This document shows, piece by piece, positions 44,153 through 53,213 of a stretch of 64,000 nucleotides of DNA. The DNA comes from UBA7446 sp965657545 (GTDB taxonomy: Bacteria; Bacteroidota; Bacteroidia; Flavobacteriales; Flavobacteriaceae). Position 1 is the stretch's first letter. Each line of letters begins with the position of its first letter. The position numbers and the translations under genes were made by a program. The stretch covers positions 1 to 64,000 of the forward strand of contig CBFHOG010000005.1 in NCBI GenBank assembly GCA_965657545.1, in the 5' to 3' direction. The notes beneath the pieces are model-generated. The model searched no databases. It was not told where the DNA came from and saw only the letters and a program-made list of their open reading frames with translations.

Positions 44153-44758
44153 ATGGCAAGATATACTGGTCCTAAGACAAAAATCGCTCGTAAGTTTGGC
44201 GAAGCCATTTTCGGCGATGATAAGTCTTTCGAAAAACGTAACTACCCTCCAGGACAGCACGGAAATAACCGTCGCAGACCTAAAAAATCGGAATATGCTA
44301 TCCAGTTGATGGAAAAGCAAAAAGCAAAATTTACCTATGGTATCTTAGAGCGTCAATTCCGCAATCTATTTATTAAAGCAAACGCAAGTAAAGGCGTTAC
44401 AGGTGAAGTTTTACTTCAACTTTGTGAATCTCGCTTAGACAACCTTGTATATCGTCTTGGTATTGCACCAACACGTAGTGCAGCACGTCAACTTGTAGGA
44501 CACCGTCACATCACACTTAATGGTGAAATCATGAATATCCCTTCATGTCACGTAAAGCCAAATGATGTAATTGGTGTTCGTGAAAAATCTAAATCACTTG
44601 ATGTGATTGAACGTTCGTTATCTGTAGCTAACCACGATTTAGAGTGGTTGTCGTGGAACGATACAACTTTAGAAGGCACATTGGTATCGGTTCCTACCCG
44701 TGAGCAAATTACTGAGAACATAAAGGAACAATTAATCGTCGAATTGTATTCAAAATAA
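44153..44758 (+). CDS. rpsD: 30S ribosomal protein S4
   Basis: 201 aa. The N-terminal part has no CxxC motifs and so is zinc-free; the S4 domain is RLDNLVYRLGIAPTRSAARQLVGHRHITLNGEIMNIPS. Primary 16S rRNA binder and, in other bacteria, a translational repressor. Confidence 0.98.
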   Translation: MARYTGPKTKIARKFGEAIFGDDKSFEKRNYPPGQHGNNRRRPKKSEYAIQLMEKQKAKFTYGILERQFRNLFIKANASKGVTGEVLLQLCESRLDNLVYRLGIAPTRSAARQLVGHRHITLNGEIMNIPSCHVKPNDVIGVREKSKSLDVIERSLSVANHDLEWLSWNDTTLEGTLVSVPTREQITENIKEQLIVELYSK

Positions 44759-44762
44759 TCCT

Positions 44763-45755
44763 ATGGCACTATTTAATTTTCAAAAACCAGACAAGGTAAT
44801 CATGATTGAATCGGATGAATTTGAAGGCATCTTCGAATTCCGTCCATTAGAACCTGGATATGGGCTAACAGTTGGTAATGCATTGCGTCGAGTAATGTTG
44901 GCTTCCTTAGAAGGATTTGCTATTACATCTGTTCGTATAGATAAAGTTGACCACGAATTCTCTACGCTTCCGGGTGTGGTAGAAGATGTTACTGAAATGA
45001 TTTTGAACTTTAAGCAAGTTCGATTTAAGCAACAAATTGACACTGTTGACAGTGAGACTGTTAGCGTTGCCGTTTCAGGACAAAAACAACTTACTGCCGG
45101 TGATTTGCAAAAGTTCACTTCTGGCTTTCAAGTACTAAATCCAGATTTTGTTATTTGTAATATGGACGAAAGTGTTCAGCTTAACTTTGAGTTTACCATC
45201 GAAAAGGGACGTGGTTATGTTCCCGCAGAGGAAAACAAAAAAGCAACAGCTCCTATTGGAACGATTGCCATTGACTCTATTTACACGCCAATCAAAAATG
45301 TTAAATATACGATTGAAAATTTCCGTGTAGAGCAAAAAACAGATTACGAAAAGCTAATTTTCGAAATTGTTACAGATGGTTCTATTCATCCAAAAGATGC
45401 ATTAACTGAGGCTGCAAAAACACTCATCCACCATTTTATGTTGTTCTCTGACGAGCGCATCACATTAGAGGCAGACGAGATTGCTGAAACTGAAACTTAC
45501 GACGAAGAATCGCTACATATGCGTCAGTTGCTTAAGACTAAACTTATTGACATGGACTTATCTGTTCGTGCATTAAACTGTCTTAAGGCTGCCGAAGTTG
45601 ATACACTTGGCGACTTGGTATCATTTAACAAAAGCGATTTAATGAAGTTTAGAAACTTTGGTAAAAAATCACTTACGGAACTTGAAGAATTGGTTATTGC
45701 CAAAGGACTCAATTTTGGTATGGATTTGGCCAAATACAAACTTGATAAAGACTAA
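44763..45755 (+). CDS. rpoA: DNA-directed RNA polymerase subunit alpha
   Basis: 330 aa. N-terminal dimerisation domain with RPLEPGYGLTVGNALRRVMLASLEG, then the linker and the C-terminal domain with LDMDLSVRALNCLKAAEVDTLGDLVSFNKSDLMKFRNFGKKSLTELEELV. The C-terminal domain contacts UP elements and activators. Confidence 0.98.
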   Translation: MALFNFQKPDKVIMIESDEFEGIFEFRPLEPGYGLTVGNALRRVMLASLEGFAITSVRIDKVDHEFSTLPGVVEDVTEMILNFKQVRFKQQIDTVDSETVSVAVSGQKQLTAGDLQKFTSGFQVLNPDFVICNMDESVQLNFEFTIEKGRGYVPAEENKKATAPIGTIAIDSIYTPIKNVKYTIENFRVEQKTDYEKLIFEIVTDGSIHPKDALTEAAKTLIHHFMLFSDERITLEADEIAETETYDEESLHMRQLLKTKLIDMDLSVRALNCLKAAEVDTLGDLVSFNKSDLMKFRNFGKKSLTELEELVIAKGLNFGMDLAKYKLDKD

Positions 45756-45775
45756 TTCCGCAATAGCTAGTAATC

Positions 45776-46360
45776 ATGAGACACGGAAAAAAAGTAGCCC
45801 ATTTGGGGCGTACCAATACACACAGAAAAGCGATGCTTGCCAATATGGCATCTTCACTGATTGAGCACAAACGCATCAACACAACTGTTGCTCGCGCAAA
45901 GGCGCTTAAAACTTTTATAGAACCGCTTATTACGCGTTCAAAGGAAGATTCGACACACAACCGTCGTGTTGCCTTTAGAGCACTTCGTGATAAATATGCG
46001 GTTACCGAATTGTTTCGTACCATTTCGGAAAAAGTAGGCGATCGTCCAGGTGGCTACACGCGCATTATCAAAATGGGGAATAGACTCGGGGATAATGCAG
46101 ATATGGCGTTGATTGAACTTGTTGATTTCAACGAAGTATATGAAACAGCTAAACCTAAGAAGAAGTCACGCAGACGTGGAGGAAAGAAAGCTGCTACTGC
46201 TGAAACAACAATAGCTACTACAGCTACAGAAACAGTAGAAGCCACTGAGGAGGCTCCTACGCCTGTGGATGAAACACCTAAGGTTGAAGAAACAACAGCA
46301 TCAGCTGTTGATACTCCTGATTCAGATGCTACAACAGACGAAAAAAACGAGACTGAATAA
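45776..46360 (+). CDS. rplQ: 50S ribosomal protein L17 with a long acidic tail
   Basis: 194 aa. The L17 core is residues ~1-125 (MRHGKKVAHLGRTNTHRKAMLANMASSLIEH, ending LVDFNEVYE). The remaining ~65 residues are a basic patch (KPKKKSRRRGGKK) followed by a low-complexity Thr/Glu/Ala tail with no predicted fold. Longer L17 proteins are known in Bacteroidetes; the role of the tail is not known to me. Last gene of the cluster; a strong terminator follows. Confidence 0.96.
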   Translation: MRHGKKVAHLGRTNTHRKAMLANMASSLIEHKRINTTVARAKALKTFIEPLITRSKEDSTHNRRVAFRALRDKYAVTELFRTISEKVGDRPGGYTRIIKMGNRLGDNADMALIELVDFNEVYETAKPKKKSRRRGGKKAATAETTIATTATETVEATEEAPTPVDETPKVEETTASAVDTPDSDATTDEKNETE

Positions 46361-46384
46361 TAATTAACAGACTCTTAATAACTC

Positions 46385-46417
46385 AAAGGATAAACCTGAT
46401 GGTTTATCCTTTTTTTT
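46385..46417 (+). terminator. Terminator of the ribosomal-protein cluster
   Basis: A perfect 12-bp stem (46385-46396 with 46401-46412), a TGAT loop and a T-run. It lies 24 nt past the rplQ stop. Confidence 0.92.
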
Positions 46418-46421
46418 ATAT

Positions 46422-46429
46422 TATTTTTG
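46422..46429 (+). promoter_or_regulatory. Promoter -7 box for carA-eno
   Basis: TATTTTTG, a TAnnTTTG match, immediately after the terminator and 18 nt before the carA ATG at 46448. No clear -33 TTG. Confidence 0.5.
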
Positions 46430-46447
46430 CCAAAACACTTAAACCAC

Positions 46448-47569
46448 ATGAGCCAATACCACTCCCGTAAGCAAGCACTTATTTTGCTCGAAGACGGAAC
46501 GGTGTTTCACGGTAAATCCATTGGCATTGAAGGGGAAGCGTTTGGCGAGTTATGCTTTAATACAGGGATGACCGGCTACCAGGAAATTTTCACTGACCCC
46601 TCTTATTATGGGCAGTTAATGGTAGCTACAAATGCGCATATAGGAAACTACGGAATTCAAAATGCCGAGTCAGAATCTGACCAAATTCAAATTGCTGGAC
46701 TAATTTGTAAAAACTTCAATACAGGATTTTCACGTGTAGCTGCCGACAGTTCTTTGTTTGACTTTTTTAAAGCACAAAATTTAGTAGCTATTTCAGATGT
46801 TGACACAAGAGCACTTGTGAGCTACATAAGAGATAACGGTGCGATGAATGCTGTGATTTCTACCGAAACGGAAGACCTTAATGCACTGAAGAAAAAACTT
46901 GCTGATGTACCTTCTATGAAGGGTCTTGCACTTGCACAAAAAGTAACAACCACGTCACCATATTTTGTTGGCAATCCAGATGCATCCATCAAAATTGCGG
47001 CATTGGACTTAGGAATCAAAAAGAATATTCTACGCAATTTGGTAAGTAGAGATGCATACATCAAGGTTTTTCCTCTTGAAACAGACTTTGAAACCATGCA
47101 GGCTTGGAATCCAGATGGGTACTTTTTATCAAACGGACCCGGCGATCCAGAACCACTGCATTCTGCTCAAGCAGTAGCTCGTGAAATTATAGCCAAAGGT
47201 TTGCCACTTTTCGGGATTTGTTTGGGACATCAAACCATCGCTTTGTCGCAAGGCATCTCAACCTATAAAATGCTTAACGGGCACCGCGGTATCAATCACC
47301 CCGTGCTGAATGTTGAAACGGGAAAAGGGGAGATCACATCTCAAAATCATGGATTTGCGATTAATCGCGAAGAAACAGAGGCGCACAAGCAAGTTGTGAT
47401 TACGCATAAACACCTAAACGATAATACGGTTGCGGGTATTCGAATTGATGGAAAACCTTGTTTTTCTGTTCAATATCACCCAGAAGCAAGCCCGGGACCA
47501 CACGATTCATCATATTTATTTGACCAATTTATTACACAAATTAACAACCACAAAAAGCAAGCATCATGA
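46448..47569 (+). CDS. carA: Carbamoyl-phosphate synthase small (glutaminase) subunit
   Basis: Supplies ammonia from glutamine to CarB for arginine and pyrimidine synthesis. From the ATG at 46448 it is 373 aa; a TTG 21 nt earlier lies over the promoter. The class I amidotransferase triad is Cys258 (FGICLGHQ), His344 and Glu346 (QYHPEAS). CarB is not in the window. The stop overlaps the eno start by 4 nt (ATGA). Confidence 0.96.
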   Translation: MSQYHSRKQALILLEDGTVFHGKSIGIEGEAFGELCFNTGMTGYQEIFTDPSYYGQLMVATNAHIGNYGIQNAESESDQIQIAGLICKNFNTGFSRVAADSSLFDFFKAQNLVAISDVDTRALVSYIRDNGAMNAVISTETEDLNALKKKLADVPSMKGLALAQKVTTTSPYFVGNPDASIKIAALDLGIKKNILRNLVSRDAYIKVFPLETDFETMQAWNPDGYFLSNGPGDPEPLHSAQAVAREIIAKGLPLFGICLGHQTIALSQGISTYKMLNGHRGINHPVLNVETGKGEITSQNHGFAINREETEAHKQVVITHKHLNDNTVAGIRIDGKPCFSVQYHPEASPGPHDSSYLFDQFITQINNHKKQAS

Positions 47570-48858
47570 GCATTATCTTAAGCGTACACGCACGTCAAAT
47601 TTTCGATTCTCGAGGAAATCCAACGGTTGAAGTTGACGTCATTACGGACAACGGAACAATAGGTAGGGCAGCAGTTCCTTCTGGCGCTTCCACCGGTGAA
47701 CATGAGGCAGTTGAACTTCGAGACGGTGGTGATGCATACATGGGAAAAGGTGTTTTACAAGCGGTTAAAAATGTAAATGAACATATTGCACCTGAACTGT
47801 TGGGTAGCTCTGTTTTTGAACAAGAAGAAATAGACCAAATCATGATTGATTTGGATGGAACTCCTAACAAATCAAAACTAGGAGCAAATGCTATTTTGGG
47901 CGTTTCACTTGCAGTAGCAAAAGCAGCGGCCAACGAACTTGGGTTACCGCTTTACCGCTATGTTGGAGGTACACGCGCCATTACACTTCCTGTTCCGATG
48001 ATGAACATCATCAACGGCGGTTCGCATTCCGATGCACCTATTGCGTTTCAAGAGTTTATGGTAATGCCTGTAAAAGCGGTGTCGCTAACACATGCACTAC
48101 AAATGGGAACAGAAATTTTCCATAACCTTAAAAAAGTTTTAAAAGGCAGAAACCTGAGTACTGCCGTTGGTGATGAAGGCGGCTTTGCGCCAACCCTTGC
48201 AGGTACAGAAGATGCACTTGACACCATTTTATTGGCTATCGAAAAGGCAGGTTATAAGCCTGCAGAAGAAGTTATGATTGCCTTAGATTGTGCAGCTGCA
48301 GAGTTTTATGTAGATGGAAAATATGATTATTCTAAGTTTGAAGGAGCAGAAGGTAAAGTACGAAGCTCACATGAACAAGCAGATTATTTGGCGTCTTTGG
48401 TTGAAAAATATCCCATTGTTTCTATTGAGGACGGAATGGACGAAAACGACTGGGAGGGCTGGAAATATCTGACTGAAAAAATTGGAGATAAAGCCCAACT
48501 TGTAGGGGACGATTTGTTTGTAACTAATGTTACACGTTTAAGTCGTGGAATTGATGAAGATATTGCAAATTCTATTTTGATTAAAGTGAATCAAATTGGT
48601 TCTTTATCAGAGACTATAGCAGCTGTTCAAATGGCACAAAACGCAGGATATACTTGTGTGATGTCGCACCGCTCTGGTGAGACAGAAGATAATACGATTG
48701 CTGATTTGGCAGTAGCACTTAATACGGGACAAATCAAAACAGGATCGCTATCTAGAAGTGATCGTATGGCAAAATACAACCAGTTGCTCCGTATTGAGGA
48801 AGAATTGGGAAGAAATGCGTATTATCCACAAGATAACGCGTTTAAGGTGAAGTTTTAA
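47566..48858 (+). CDS. eno: Enolase
   Basis: Converts 2-phosphoglycerate to phosphoenolpyruvate. 430 aa, with AVPSGASTGEHEA near residue 40, the metal and active-site blocks ALDCAAAEF, SIEDGMDENDW and GDDLFVTN, and ILIKVNQIGSLSE holding the catalytic lysine, followed by the signature SHRSGETED. Co-transcribed with carA; gltA follows after 31 nt. Confidence 0.98.
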   Translation: MSIILSVHARQIFDSRGNPTVEVDVITDNGTIGRAAVPSGASTGEHEAVELRDGGDAYMGKGVLQAVKNVNEHIAPELLGSSVFEQEEIDQIMIDLDGTPNKSKLGANAILGVSLAVAKAAANELGLPLYRYVGGTRAITLPVPMMNIINGGSHSDAPIAFQEFMVMPVKAVSLTHALQMGTEIFHNLKKVLKGRNLSTAVGDEGGFAPTLAGTEDALDTILLAIEKAGYKPAEEVMIALDCAAAEFYVDGKYDYSKFEGAEGKVRSSHEQADYLASLVEKYPIVSIEDGMDENDWEGWKYLTEKIGDKAQLVGDDLFVTNVTRLSRGIDEDIANSILIKVNQIGSLSETIAAVQMAQNAGYTCVMSHRSGETEDNTIADLAVALNTGQIKTGSLSRSDRMAKYNQLLRIEEELGRNAYYPQDNAFKVKF

Positions 48859-48889
48859 TTCATCTAATTAAATACAGTAAGCTAAAGTA

Positions 48890-50173
48890 ATGGCAAAAAC
48901 AGCAACACTGTCCTACGAGGACAAATCAATTGAACTACCTGTCATAGAAGGAAGTGAAAACGAATTGGGCATTGATATCAAAACCCTTCGTGCTAAAACA
49001 AATTTAATTACACTTGACCCAGGTTTTAAAAATACAGGGTCGTGTCAAAGTGCAATTACGTATTTGGACGGAGAGCAAGGCGTATTGCGTTATCGTGGAT
49101 ATGATATTGAAGAACTTGCCAACAATGCCGATTTTTTAGAAGTTGCATATTTGCTCATCTTTGGCGAGCTACCCAATGAAGCACAATTGGATAAATTTTT
49201 GGTAGATATCAAGGAAGAGTCCTACATAGATGAAGACCTGAAAAAAATCCTGGAAAGTTTCCCTAGTGCTGCGCATCCTATGGGTGTATTGTCTTCTTTA
49301 ACAAGTGCACTTACAGCTTTTAATCCCAGTTCTGTTGATGTCGAAAGTGAAGAAGACATGTACAGAGCCATTACGCGTATTATGGGGAAGCTCCCTGTTT
49401 TGGTTGCTTGGGTGTTTAGAAAAAAAGCAGGTCTCCCACTCAAATATGGAGATTATTCATTGGGTTATGTAGAGAATATCGCACGTATGATGTTCCGCAA
49501 GCCAAATAAAGAATATGTTGCCAACCCTATTGTAGATGCTGCACTAAATAAACTATTGATTTTACACGCTGAACACGAGCAAAACTGTTCCACATCAACT
49601 GTTCGTATTGTAGGTTCATCGCATGCAGGACTTTTTGCATCTATTTCGGCAGGAATTTCAGCACTTTGGGGGCCACTCCACGGCGGTGCAAATCAAGCAG
49701 TAGTAGAAATGTTGGAGGCTATTCGTCAAGATGGTGGTGATACCAAAAAATACATGGAAAAGGCAAAGGACAAGGCAGATCCGTTCCGTCTTATGGGCTT
49801 TGGACACCGTGTGTATAAGAATTTTGACCCCCGTGCACGTATCATAAAAAAAGCAGCAGATGAAGTTTTAGCTGACTTAGGCGTTGTTGATCCTGTGTTA
49901 GATATTGCTAAAGAATTAGAAGCTGAGGCACTTAGCGATCCGTATTTTGTAGATCGTAAATTGTATCCAAACGTTGATTTTTACTCTGGAATTATTTATC
50001 GCGCCATGGGGATTTCAACAGAGACATTCACGGTGATGTTTGCACTTGGCCGCTTGCCAGGATGGATTGCGCAGTGGAGAGAAATGCGACTTAATAAAGA
50101 ACCTATTGGACGTCCACGTCAAATTTATGTAGGTGAAACACAGCGCTCATTTGTGCCCTTGAATAAGCGTTAG
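48890..50173 (+). CDS. gltA: Citrate synthase
   Basis: 427 aa, class typical of Gram-negative bacteria. Active-site blocks are HAEHEQNCSTSTVR, WGPLHGGANQAV (catalytic His), GFGHRVYKNFDPRA (second catalytic His) and, later, the Asp-bearing VDFYSGIIYRAMG. It makes citrate from oxaloacetate and acetyl-CoA. Probably read from the carA promoter; I see no own box. Confidence 0.97.
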   Translation: MAKTATLSYEDKSIELPVIEGSENELGIDIKTLRAKTNLITLDPGFKNTGSCQSAITYLDGEQGVLRYRGYDIEELANNADFLEVAYLLIFGELPNEAQLDKFLVDIKEESYIDEDLKKILESFPSAAHPMGVLSSLTSALTAFNPSSVDVESEEDMYRAITRIMGKLPVLVAWVFRKKAGLPLKYGDYSLGYVENIARMMFRKPNKEYVANPIVDAALNKLLILHAEHEQNCSTSTVRIVGSSHAGLFASISAGISALWGPLHGGANQAVVEMLEAIRQDGGDTKKYMEKAKDKADPFRLMGFGHRVYKNFDPRARIIKKAADEVLADLGVVDPVLDIAKELEAEALSDPYFVDRKLYPNVDFYSGIIYRAMGISTETFTVMFALGRLPGWIAQWREMRLNKEPIGRPRQIYVGETQRSFVPLNKR

Positions 50174-50196
50174 TTGTTCGTTAAGTTTCCGTTTAT

Positions 50197-50613
50197 TTAC
50201 AGATAGTCTTCTGTGTTTTTTGCTTTTTGTTGCTGTATCTTTTTAAAGAACAAACGCACAGGCTCTGACTGAGCAGAAACCGAAACTTTGTGATGATCTG
50301 CGTGAACACTATACGCATCACTAGTGCCCTTAAATATAGTCAGTTTATAATAAGGAATAACCAACGCATAGGTTTCTAATAATGATCTAAATCGTAAAAT
50401 AATTCCTTTTGGCCGTAATTCTACATTACACGTATTGTCATTGTGATCTAATAAAAAAAGGGCATCAATTTCTTTGCTACTGGTGGTTACATGTAGCTTT
50501 GGCGAACCAACACCTCCTAATTTTAAACGCTCCAAAAGTGTAAAAGGCTTTCCCAGTAAGGCGTCTATTTCAGCGCGTTGTTTTTTGTCGTTATAGGATA
50601 CATTTTTTAACAT
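50197..50613 (-). CDS. Cytosolic protein of unknown function
   Basis: 138 aa from the ATG at 50613. The frame is open to 50691, but a consensus -7 box (TATCTTTG, 50618-50625, minus strand) ends 4 nt before this ATG and rules out the longer form. No signal peptide or membrane segment. The sequence is a mix of beta strands and a lysine-rich C-terminal helix (FFKKIQQQKAKNTEDYL); the segment ELRPKGIILRFRSLLETYALVIPYYKLTIF could be a PH-like or GRAM-like strand set. I do not recognise the family. It lies between gltA and argS, convergent with the former and divergent from the latter. Confidence 0.7.
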   Translation of the reverse strand: MLKNVSYNDKKQRAEIDALLGKPFTLLERLKLGGVGSPKLHVTTSSKEIDALFLLDHNDNTCNVELRPKGIILRFRSLLETYALVIPYYKLTIFKGTSDAYSVHADHHKVSVSAQSEPVRLFFKKIQQQKAKNTEDYL

Positions 50614-50617
50614 TTCA

Positions 50618-50625
50618 CAAAGATA
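50618..50625 (-). promoter_or_regulatory. Near-leaderless promoter -7 box of the unknown gene
   Basis: TATCTTTG on the minus strand, ending 4 nt before the ATG, so transcription should start at or near the start codon. Confidence 0.55.
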
Positions 50626-50657
50626 AACGAAAACACAATGTAGCTTGTTGAAACCTG

Positions 50658-50665
50658 TATCTTTG
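50658..50665 (+). promoter_or_regulatory. Promoter -7 box for argS
   Basis: TATCTTTG, 16 nt before the argS ATG. The same 8-mer in the opposite direction serves the divergent gene 33 bp away. Confidence 0.55.
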
Positions 50666-50681
50666 CATCTTATTATTTGGT

Positions 50682-52451
50682 ATGGAATCAATACTTATAA
50701 AACACTTAAGCGGATACTTTAAAGCACAGTACAACAAAGAGGTTGGTACGTTTGAAATTCAACCCACAAAACCGCAATTTGAAGGTGATTTGACCCTCGT
50801 GGTTTTTCCATTGCTTAAAGTAGTTCCAAAAAAACCGGCTGAACTTGCTACGGAATTGGGTGATTTTCTGGTTGATGCAGTAGCGGAAATTAAAGCATAC
50901 AATGTGGTTCAAGGCTTTTTGAACATTGAGATTTCAGATGCCTACTATATTGATTTTCTTTTGCAACTATCGCAAAATCCCAACTTTGGATTTACGCAAA
51001 AGACTGCTGTGTCTGATACGCTTTTGGTTGAGTACTCATCGCCCAATACCAACAAACCCCTACACCTTGGACACATCAGGAATAACCTGTTGGGAGCTTC
51101 TGTTGCCAATATTTTGGCAGCGCATGGGGATAAAGTGCACACCACACAAATCATCAACGACAGAGGTATTCACATTTGCAAGTCAATGGTGGCGTGGCAA
51201 AAATTCGGAAACGCCGAAACACCTACAAGTACTGGTTTAAAAGGCGATGCGCTTGTTGGGAAGTATTATGTACTTTTTGATCAACAGTATAAAAAGGAAA
51301 TAGCAGATTTAGTTGCTACGGGCATTACGGAAGACCAAGCTAAAAACGACGCGCCTATACTGCAAGAAGCGAAAGAAATGCTATTAAAATGGGAACAAAA
51401 CGACCCCGATGTACGCTCACTTTGGAAACAAATGAATACATGGGTATATGATGGTTTTGCCAAAACATATTCTCGATTAGGTGTTCATTTTGATTCGTAT
51501 TACTATGAAAGTGACACCTATTTATTGGGAAAAGATACGGTTGATGAAGGTCTTTCAAAAGGTATTTTTTATTCAAAAGATGACGGTTCTGTTTGGGTGG
51601 ATTTAACTGAAGATGGCTTAGACGAAAAATTGTTACTTCGTTCAGATGGTACTTCTGTTTATATGACGCAAGATCTGGGTACTGCGCGATTGCGATATAC
51701 CAATCATCCCGATATGAAAGGCATGGTATATACAGTTGGGAACGAACAAGACTATCATTTTAAGGTGTTGTTTTTAATTCTAAAAAAACTAGGATATGAT
51801 TGGTCTTCCCAATTACATCACCTAAGCTATGGTATGGTGGACTTGCCTAGTGGAAAAATGAAAAGTAGGGAAGGTACTGTTGTTGACGCCGATGCGCTTA
51901 TGGACGAAATGCATGCCACGGCGAAGCAAATTTCTCAAGAGTTGGGTAAGCTTGATGGTATGACAGAAGACGAAAAAGAAAATCTATATCACACCATTGG
52001 TATGGGTGCATTAAAATATTACATCCTCAAAGTAGATCCCAAAAAGCGTATTCTATTTGACCCTAAAGCTTCGGTTGATTTCAGTGGAAACACGGGGCCA
52101 TTTATCCAATATACACACGCTCGAATTCAATCTATTTTAAGAAAAGCGGGCGAAAATAATGCCGCTTACGATACAACAGTTTCATTACATAATAAAGAGA
52201 AAGCAGTGCTTAAAATGCTGGGGCAGTTTCCAGCTACTGTCTCCGCTGCAGCAAATCAATATAGTCCTGCGTTGATTGCTAATTATGTATATGATTTAGT
52301 AAAACATTACAACTCGTATTACCAAGAAGTTCCCATTTTGGTGGAGGATAGTAGCATAAAATCTTTGCGTGTTGCGCTTTGCGCTGCAGTGGGTCAGGTA
52401 ATTCAAAAAAGTTTGGGACTTCTGGGTATTGAGGCTCCAGAAAGGATGTAA
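50682..52451 (+). CDS. argS: Arginyl-tRNA synthetase
   Basis: Class I synthetase of 589 aa. N-terminal tRNA-recognition domain (~1-115), HIGH-type motif HLGH (128-131) in PNTNKPLHLGHIRN, and the KMSKS-equivalent GKMKSREG (391-398), then the all-helical DALR anticodon domain ending in LGLLGIEAPERM. Stands alone on the plus strand and converges with the proteorhodopsin gene. Confidence 0.97.
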   Translation: MESILIKHLSGYFKAQYNKEVGTFEIQPTKPQFEGDLTLVVFPLLKVVPKKPAELATELGDFLVDAVAEIKAYNVVQGFLNIEISDAYYIDFLLQLSQNPNFGFTQKTAVSDTLLVEYSSPNTNKPLHLGHIRNNLLGASVANILAAHGDKVHTTQIINDRGIHICKSMVAWQKFGNAETPTSTGLKGDALVGKYYVLFDQQYKKEIADLVATGITEDQAKNDAPILQEAKEMLLKWEQNDPDVRSLWKQMNTWVYDGFAKTYSRLGVHFDSYYYESDTYLLGKDTVDEGLSKGIFYSKDDGSVWVDLTEDGLDEKLLLRSDGTSVYMTQDLGTARLRYTNHPDMKGMVYTVGNEQDYHFKVLFLILKKLGYDWSSQLHHLSYGMVDLPSGKMKSREGTVVDADALMDEMHATAKQISQELGKLDGMTEDEKENLYHTIGMGALKYYILKVDPKKRILFDPKASVDFSGNTGPFIQYTHARIQSILRKAGENNAAYDTTVSLHNKEKAVLKMLGQFPATVSAAANQYSPALIANYVYDLVKHYNSYYQEVPILVEDSSIKSLRVALCAAVGQVIQKSLGLLGIEAPERM

Positions 52452-52481
52452 AAAAAAAGCCCCGATGTAACATCGAGGCTT
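52450..52481 (-). terminator. Terminator of the proteorhodopsin gene
   Basis: An 11-bp stem with one mismatch (52457-52467 with 52471-52481) and a 3-nt loop; on the minus strand it is followed by a run of at least eight T (52451-52458). It begins 22 nt after the rhodopsin stop. On the plus strand the trailing TAATTTG is a weak tail for argS. Confidence 0.87.
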
Positions 52482-52502
52482 AATTTGAATAATTTATTAA
52501 AA

Positions 52503-53213
52503 TTATTTGCTAGATACAGCTGCAGCATAAACTACAAGACCAAATCCAATTTTGTTGATTGCATCACCAATGTTGTAAACAACATCCATGTTTAAACCAA
52601 TTCCGTCAACAAAGTCATACCAACCGTCAGTACCGATCATATATCCTAATGGGTAAATTGCCCATCCGATAAGTACAAACAATGTTAGCGTTTTGTGTGC
52701 TTTTTCAACAGAACCTCCTGCAGCAGCAGCAAGCTTAGCCAAAGGACCAAATTTGATTAACCACGCAATGTAGAAGTATGCTAAACCAGAAGCAAGACCC
52801 CAAAGTGCAGGACCGCTAGCAGTATCAGAAACTTCTCCAAAGTAACCTGTTACTAACATTACAAGTGAAGCCCAAATCAAAGTGCTAAGGTGCTTTTTGG
52901 TTGCACCAGCCGCTTTTAAGATAAGGTAAAACTCAACACACATTAATGGAACAGTTAAAATCCAGTCAATATAACGGATCTCAGTTGTTACACCACCTGT
53001 AGTTGCAGCTTCTCTCATGTAATAATAGTGAACAGCAGCAATAAATGTAATCAATCCTGATACCAAGATAGACGTTCTCCATTTGCTGTCAAATTGGTTT
53101 AAAGACAAGAAAAAGAAAGCTGACGCAGCAGTCATTGCCATTGTCCCTAAAAAGAAAGTGAAATTTACCGGATCACTTAGGTCCGCAATAGTTACTAAAT
53201 TTGTAAGTGTCAT
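52503..53213 (-). CDS. Proteorhodopsin, green-tuned light-driven proton pump
   Basis: 236 aa, seven membrane helices. Helix C carries RYIDWILTVPLMCVEF: Asp83 (proton acceptor), Thr87 and Glu94 (proton donor), the DTE motif of an outward proton pump. The residue at the spectral-tuning site (Leu105 in green SAR86 rhodopsin, Gln in blue forms) is Met91, the form found in Bacteroidetes green-absorbing rhodopsins. Helix G has the Schiff-base Lys221 (GDAINKIGFG), and His62 (AAVHYYY) matches the conserved His75. Expression needs retinal, supplied by the adjacent divergent blh. The pump adds proton-motive force in light. Confidence 0.97.
   Translation of the reverse strand: MTLTNLVTIADLSDPVNFTFFLGTMAMTAASAFFFLSLNQFDSKWRTSILVSGLITFIAAVHYYYMREAATTGGVTTEIRYIDWILTVPLMCVEFYLILKAAGATKKHLSTLIWASLVMLVTGYFGEVSDTASGPALWGLASGLAYFYIAWLIKFGPLAKLAAAAGGSVEKAHKTLTLFVLIGWAIYPLGYMIGTDGWYDFVDGIGLNMDVVYNIGDAINKIGFGLVVYAAAVSSK

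Noticed and set aside
52503..53213. Sodium- or chloride-pumping rhodopsin
   Set aside because: Helix C has Asp, Thr and Glu (DTE); sodium pumps have NDQ and chloride pumps NTQ.
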